A stretch of 19,445 nucleotides of DNA from JAKBCQ01 sp021807585. GTDB taxonomy: Bacteria; Planctomycetota; Planctomycetia; Isosphaerales; Isosphaeraceae. The translations under genes and the position numbers were made by a program. The stretch lies in NCBI GenBank assembly GCA_027325115.1, contig DAHWFG010000418.1:1-19445 (forward strand), given 5' to 3'. This document shows positions 16,627 through 19,445 of the stretch, piece after piece. The first letter of the stretch is position 1. Each line of letters opens with the position of its first letter. The notes beneath the pieces were generated by a model, which was given only the letters and a program-made list of their open reading frames with translations, ran no database searches and was not told where the DNA came from.

Positions 16627-17664
16627 ATGAATCCGAACGCGATCGGTCCGGGAGAGGAGATCGTTCCTCCCGGCGAAGCCGCGGCGATCGCGCGCGAACT
16701 CGCGATCAATTTGAAATTATTGGATACCAAGGCGAGGCCCGTGCTTCGAGGCGAGCATCCCAAGAGCAACGGCACGGTGCGGGCCGAGTTTGAAGTCAAG
16801 GAGGACGTTCCCGACGCCGTAAAATACGGCGTTTTTCGCCGGCCGGCGAAGTTCTCCGCGGTCGTTCGGTTTTCCAACGGTCGTACCGCCGACGACAATC
16901 AAGGAGATATTCATGGAATGGCGATCAAACTGTTTGGAGTGATCGGAGAGCACGTCCTCGAGACCGATCGAACCGCGACGACCCAGGATTTCATCCTCGC
17001 CGACGACCCCGTGTTTTTTATCAAAGACGTCGACGAATACTTGAACTTTTCGAGTCGGGTTTTTCAGGCGCGCAGAACATTTTTGGGAAAAATTGCTTTT
17101 ATCATCAAGTTGTTATTCTATCAAACGTCGCCGTGGCCTTCGTTGAAGCGGGCGATTTCCAAGAAGCCCGATTCGCCGTTGCGCATCGCTTATTGGAGCC
17201 AAACACCGTATCGACTGGGAGACCGCGCCGTGAAGTATCACGCTCGACCCGATCTCACTCTCACTCCCGCACCCGAGCCGTCGCGATCGCCGAATAAACT
17301 TCGGATCGCAACGGCGGAGCGGCTCGCCGTCGGAGAGGCGATCTTTGATTTTATGATCCAGCTTCAATCCGATCCGGTCGCCGATCCGATCGAAGATCCC
17401 ACGCGGCTTTGGGATGAAACCCGCGCGCCTTTCGTTAAAGTCGCGACCTTGCGAATCCCGCGTCAAATCTTCGACGTCGAGGCGATGAACGCATTCGGAG
17501 AACGACTCTCCTTCAATCCCTGGCATACGCTGGTCGAACATCGTCCGCTGGGAGGGATCAACCGCGCTCGAAAAGCCGTCTACGAGGCGATGTCGCACAA
17601 ACGCCGCGAACTCGACGGATTTCCCCTCGTCGAACCCGCCGTTGCGGATATACCGACGGTATAA
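16627..17664 (+). CDS. Catalase-fold haem protein (y4iL/SrpA-like)
   Basis: This 345-aa protein is shorter than classical catalases (about 480 aa) and fits the small catalase-related branch. Evidence includes the distal region RGEHPKSNGTVRAEF with His44, the strand SAVVRFSNGRTADDNQGDIHGMAI (about 77-100), QDFILADDPVFF (120-131) and, near the C-terminus, R315-x3-Tyr319 (RARKAVYEAM), the position of the proximal haem tyrosine. Such proteins may have peroxidase rather than catalase activity. No signal peptide is seen. ATG 16627 is preceded by AGGAGGGG with about 3 bases of spacing, a strong ribosome site. It is flanked by long non-coding stretches, so it is probably a single-gene unit. The enzymatic reaction is inferred from the fold only. 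Confidence 0.88.
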   Translation: MNPNAIGPGEEIVPPGEAAAIARELAINLKLLDTKARPVLRGEHPKSNGTVRAEFEVKEDVPDAVKYGVFRRPAKFSAVVRFSNGRTADDNQGDIHGMAIKLFGVIGEHVLETDRTATTQDFILADDPVFFIKDVDEYLNFSSRVFQARRTFLGKIAFIIKLLFYQTSPWPSLKRAISKKPDSPLRIAYWSQTPYRLGDRAVKYHARPDLTLTPAPEPSRSPNKLRIATAERLAVGEAIFDFMIQLQSDPVADPIEDPTRLWDETRAPFVKVATLRIPRQIFDVEAMNAFGERLSFNPWHTLVEHRPLGGINRARKAVYEAMSHKRRELDGFPLVEPAVADIPTV

Positions 17665-18053
17665 TTGTTCTTTATTGATAATATTCAAAAGAAAGAGAGA
17701 GAGACATGCCAAGCAAATTCGTCCGGGAACGCCCGTGTCAAGTTCTCAGCGTGCAATCGCCTCACGACACACGTCAAGAACGCGTGGGTTCAACTCTGCG
17801 CAACCATTCGCGTCATACCGATGATGGAGAACCCCCCGAGAATTAAAACACGATCGACGCTTAAATAAACAATTCCTTGGTATTCGATTTTTTTCTCTTG
17901 TATCGCGAAGAGAGATGTGTCAAATTGACGGGTCGCATCATTGGAGGCGAGTCCTGAAGGCGCCACCCACGCTTGAATCGCCTACGCCTCCAACATCTAC
18001 GAGTCGACTTCGGAACGGTCTTGATCTCGTGCGTCACCTAGGAGTTTATCATC
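17665..18053. other. Intergenic region before the LEPRxLL protein
   Basis: These 389 bases hold no recognised gene. A 46-codon plus-strand frame from ATG 17706, after a GA-rich stretch that could serve as a ribosome site, ends at a TAA near 17846; it resembles nothing and I leave it uncalled. A/T-rich sequence at about 17860-17900 may carry the promoter of the downstream gene. The inverted repeat at 17941-17993 is listed separately. Confidence 0.45.
17941..17993 (+). promoter_or_regulatory. Inverted repeat in the leader of the LEPRxLL gene
   Basis: TTGGAGGCG (17941-17949) and CGCCTCCAA (17985-17993) are perfect 9-base arms separated by 35 bases, about 60 bases before the ATG. They could form a leader stem or a bipartite regulator site. 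Confidence 0.4.
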
Positions 18054-19445
18054 ATGAATCGGCAACCAACATCTTTGCGCGCAAACGTCAACCGCGGAAC
18101 GAAACGCCGCCCGCGCGCGGATCGTCCCCGCCTGGAACAACTCGAACGTCGAGAGCTCCTCACTGTCGGCGGAGGCGTCGCCACGCCGACGCTTTACATC
18201 ACAGTGCTCCTTCCGGGAGCGAACGGAACGGGCGCCTCGCTCGTCACGTTCCAAGAAGTCGCCCCCGGATCGTCCGATACGCTCTCGCTCTCGGTTGACC
18301 CGACCTCGGGCAATTTTGAATACAACTGGGAAAATAACGGCTACACCACGCAACTTGGTCTCCAATACACCAACGGAAGCCTCGTCCCGATCGCTTTCCC
18401 CCCTTCCGCAATCGAACAGATCAGCGTCACACTTGGAGCGAATTCAGACGTCTTAACGATCGACAATTCCAACGGCCCCGTCGTCCCCTCGGGAGGTCTC
18501 ACACTCGACGGAGGCCCGGGAACGAGCAGCCTCGTCATCGAAGGAAACAGCGCGACAAGCCCGATCACCTCTCAGGTCGTCTCGCTTGCGCCGACGACCA
18601 CTGGAACAAGCACGATTACGATCAACGGAGCGCCGATCACACTCTCCAACTTCGTCAATATCGCCGATACCACGTCGTCGAACACCCTTGACGTCGTCGA
18701 TCTCAATACCGCGAGCGATTCGCTTACACTCCGCGATTACAACCCCGCGACCGACGCACCCCTCACCGATTCGGCGACGCCAAGCACCCTCGTCGCCACG
18801 ACACTTTCCGGCGCCGGACCTCTCTTCAGTTTTTCCAATCAGCCAAATGTGAACATCACAACGGGATCGGGGAACGACTCGATCACGATCGACACCACGG
18901 CGGCGACCACGAATCTGCAATCTTTGAACATCACCGCGGGGGGCGGTAGCGATTCGTTCACCGCCCTGTCGATCCCCTCGGGACTCGCCTACGTCCTCGA
19001 CGGCGGACCGGGAACGAGCACATTCTCCGGCGATTTTACGACGTTCTCCGGCGATTTAACCCTTCAAAACTTCCAGAACCTCTCTCAAAACTCGACCCTC
19101 ACCCCGGGAATCGTCTTCGTAACGACCGGAGATTTTAGCGGCTCGGTCTATTCGGTGAACGATCCCAACGCCACCCAGGAATTCACGATCGGCGGATCGA
19201 TGCTTAAAGGAAGCTCGATCACCGCGAACAGTATCGATCAACTACTCGTCACAACCGAAATCGACGGCGATGTGACCGCGGTTGAAAATCTCAATATTCC
19301 AGGTTCCGGCGTGATTAACACGATCAAGGCATATGATCAAGGCGCCGATTCCACTATTTTGGCGGGAGCGATCGGAACCGAAACGTTCACCCAGAACATG
19401 GCGGGCTCGACGACCGCCAAAGGCGCGGGAACGATCGGCACGGTG
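18054..19445 (+). CDS. LEPRxLL-type secreted repeat protein, N-terminal part
   Basis: The frame from ATG 18054 runs 464 codons to the right edge without a stop, so the protein is larger than shown. It starts with a basic region (RANVNRGTKRRPRADRP), then LEQLERRELLT (about 27-37), the planctomycete LEPRxLL-type export motif. The rest is Thr/Ser/Asp/Gly-rich with almost no cysteine and low charge, typical of a secreted beta-solenoid-like surface protein. Internal repeats include LDGGPGTSSL and LDGGPGTSTF, and TGSGNDSITI and AGGGSDSFTA, the latter reminiscent of calcium-binding Gly-Asp repeats. AGGAG lies 9 bases before the ATG, and an in-frame TAG at 18039-18041 excludes an earlier start. Function is probably adhesion or cell-surface structure; this is inferred from composition. 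Confidence 0.88.
   Translation, partial: MNRQPTSLRANVNRGTKRRPRADRPRLEQLERRELLTVGGGVATPTLYITVLLPGANGTGASLVTFQEVAPGSSDTLSLSVDPTSGNFEYNWENNGYTTQLGLQYTNGSLVPIAFPPSAIEQISVTLGANSDVLTIDNSNGPVVPSGGLTLDGGPGTSSLVIEGNSATSPITSQVVSLAPTTTGTSTITINGAPITLSNFVNIADTTSSNTLDVVDLNTASDSLTLRDYNPATDAPLTDSATPSTLVATTLSGAGPLFSFSNQPNVNITTGSGNDSITIDTTAATTNLQSLNITAGGGSDSFTALSIPSGLAYVLDGGPGTSTFSGDFTTFSGDLTLQNFQNLSQNSTLTPGIVFVTTGDFSGSVYSVNDPNATQEFTIGGSMLKGSSITANSIDQLLVTTEIDGDVTAVENLNIPGSGVINTIKAYDQGADSTILAGAIGTETFTQNMAGSTTAKGAGTIGTV
19020..19061 (+). repeat. Tandem 21-bp (7-residue) repeat within the secreted protein
   Basis: Two adjacent units encode TFSGDFT and TFSGDLT, and share the 14-base core TTCTCCGGCGATTT at 19023-19036 and 19044-19057. 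The copies look recent because the third codon positions also match. Confidence 0.7.

Noticed and set aside
17706..17846. 46-codon plus-strand frame after a GA-rich stretch
   Set aside because: It is too short and featureless to call; a possible ribosome site alone is not enough.

Overview
The window reads as high-GC planctomycete chromosome. The signs are a DUF1559 protein with a type IV pilin-like leader and a C-terminal H-X9-DG motif, a secreted protein with an LEPRxLL-type N-terminal sorting motif (EQLERRELL), and a MoxR / DUF58 / VWA membrane-protein operon of the planctomycete kind. An Isosphaeraceae/Gemmataceae-type host is my guess and cannot be proved from this window.

Layout. (1) 1-2453, minus strand: three coupled genes with ATGA overlaps, namely a membrane-anchored protein of unknown function, an ABC ATPase and an ABC permease cut by the left edge. 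(2) 2763-4960, minus strand: a tight, visibly more A/T-rich block that looks like accessory or defence DNA. In transcription order it holds a 104-aa orphan resembling a polymorphic-toxin C-terminal module, a 160-aa putative partner or immunity protein, and a 454-aa ApeA-like protein whose HEPN active site looks degenerate. (3) 5367-12041, plus strand: MoxR AAA+ ATPase, DUF58 protein, and two large VWA-domain membrane proteins, which is the BatA/aerotolerance-like layout. MoxR probably remodels or activates the membrane VWA complex. (4) 12042-13116: about 1.1 kb with no convincing gene, but with A/T-rich patches and a cluster of hairpins. (5) 13117-13512: a single-domain cupin. (6) 13791-14675, minus strand: the DUF1559 pseudopilin-like protein, with a hairpin in its leader. 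(7) 15041-16300: a Tat-exported aldo/keto reductase with C-terminal cysteines. (8) 16627-17664: a catalase-fold (y4iL/SrpA-type) haem protein. (9) 18054-19445: the N-terminal part of a large LEPRxLL secreted repeat protein, running off the right edge.

The best candidate for something undescribed is the 2763-4960 operon. It combines an orphan toxin-like module, a small partner and an ApeA-like HEPN protein that lacks the usual R-N pair. Its function is inference. Two genes (the 1-826 permease and the 18054-19445 secreted protein) are open at the window edges and were read by direct translation.
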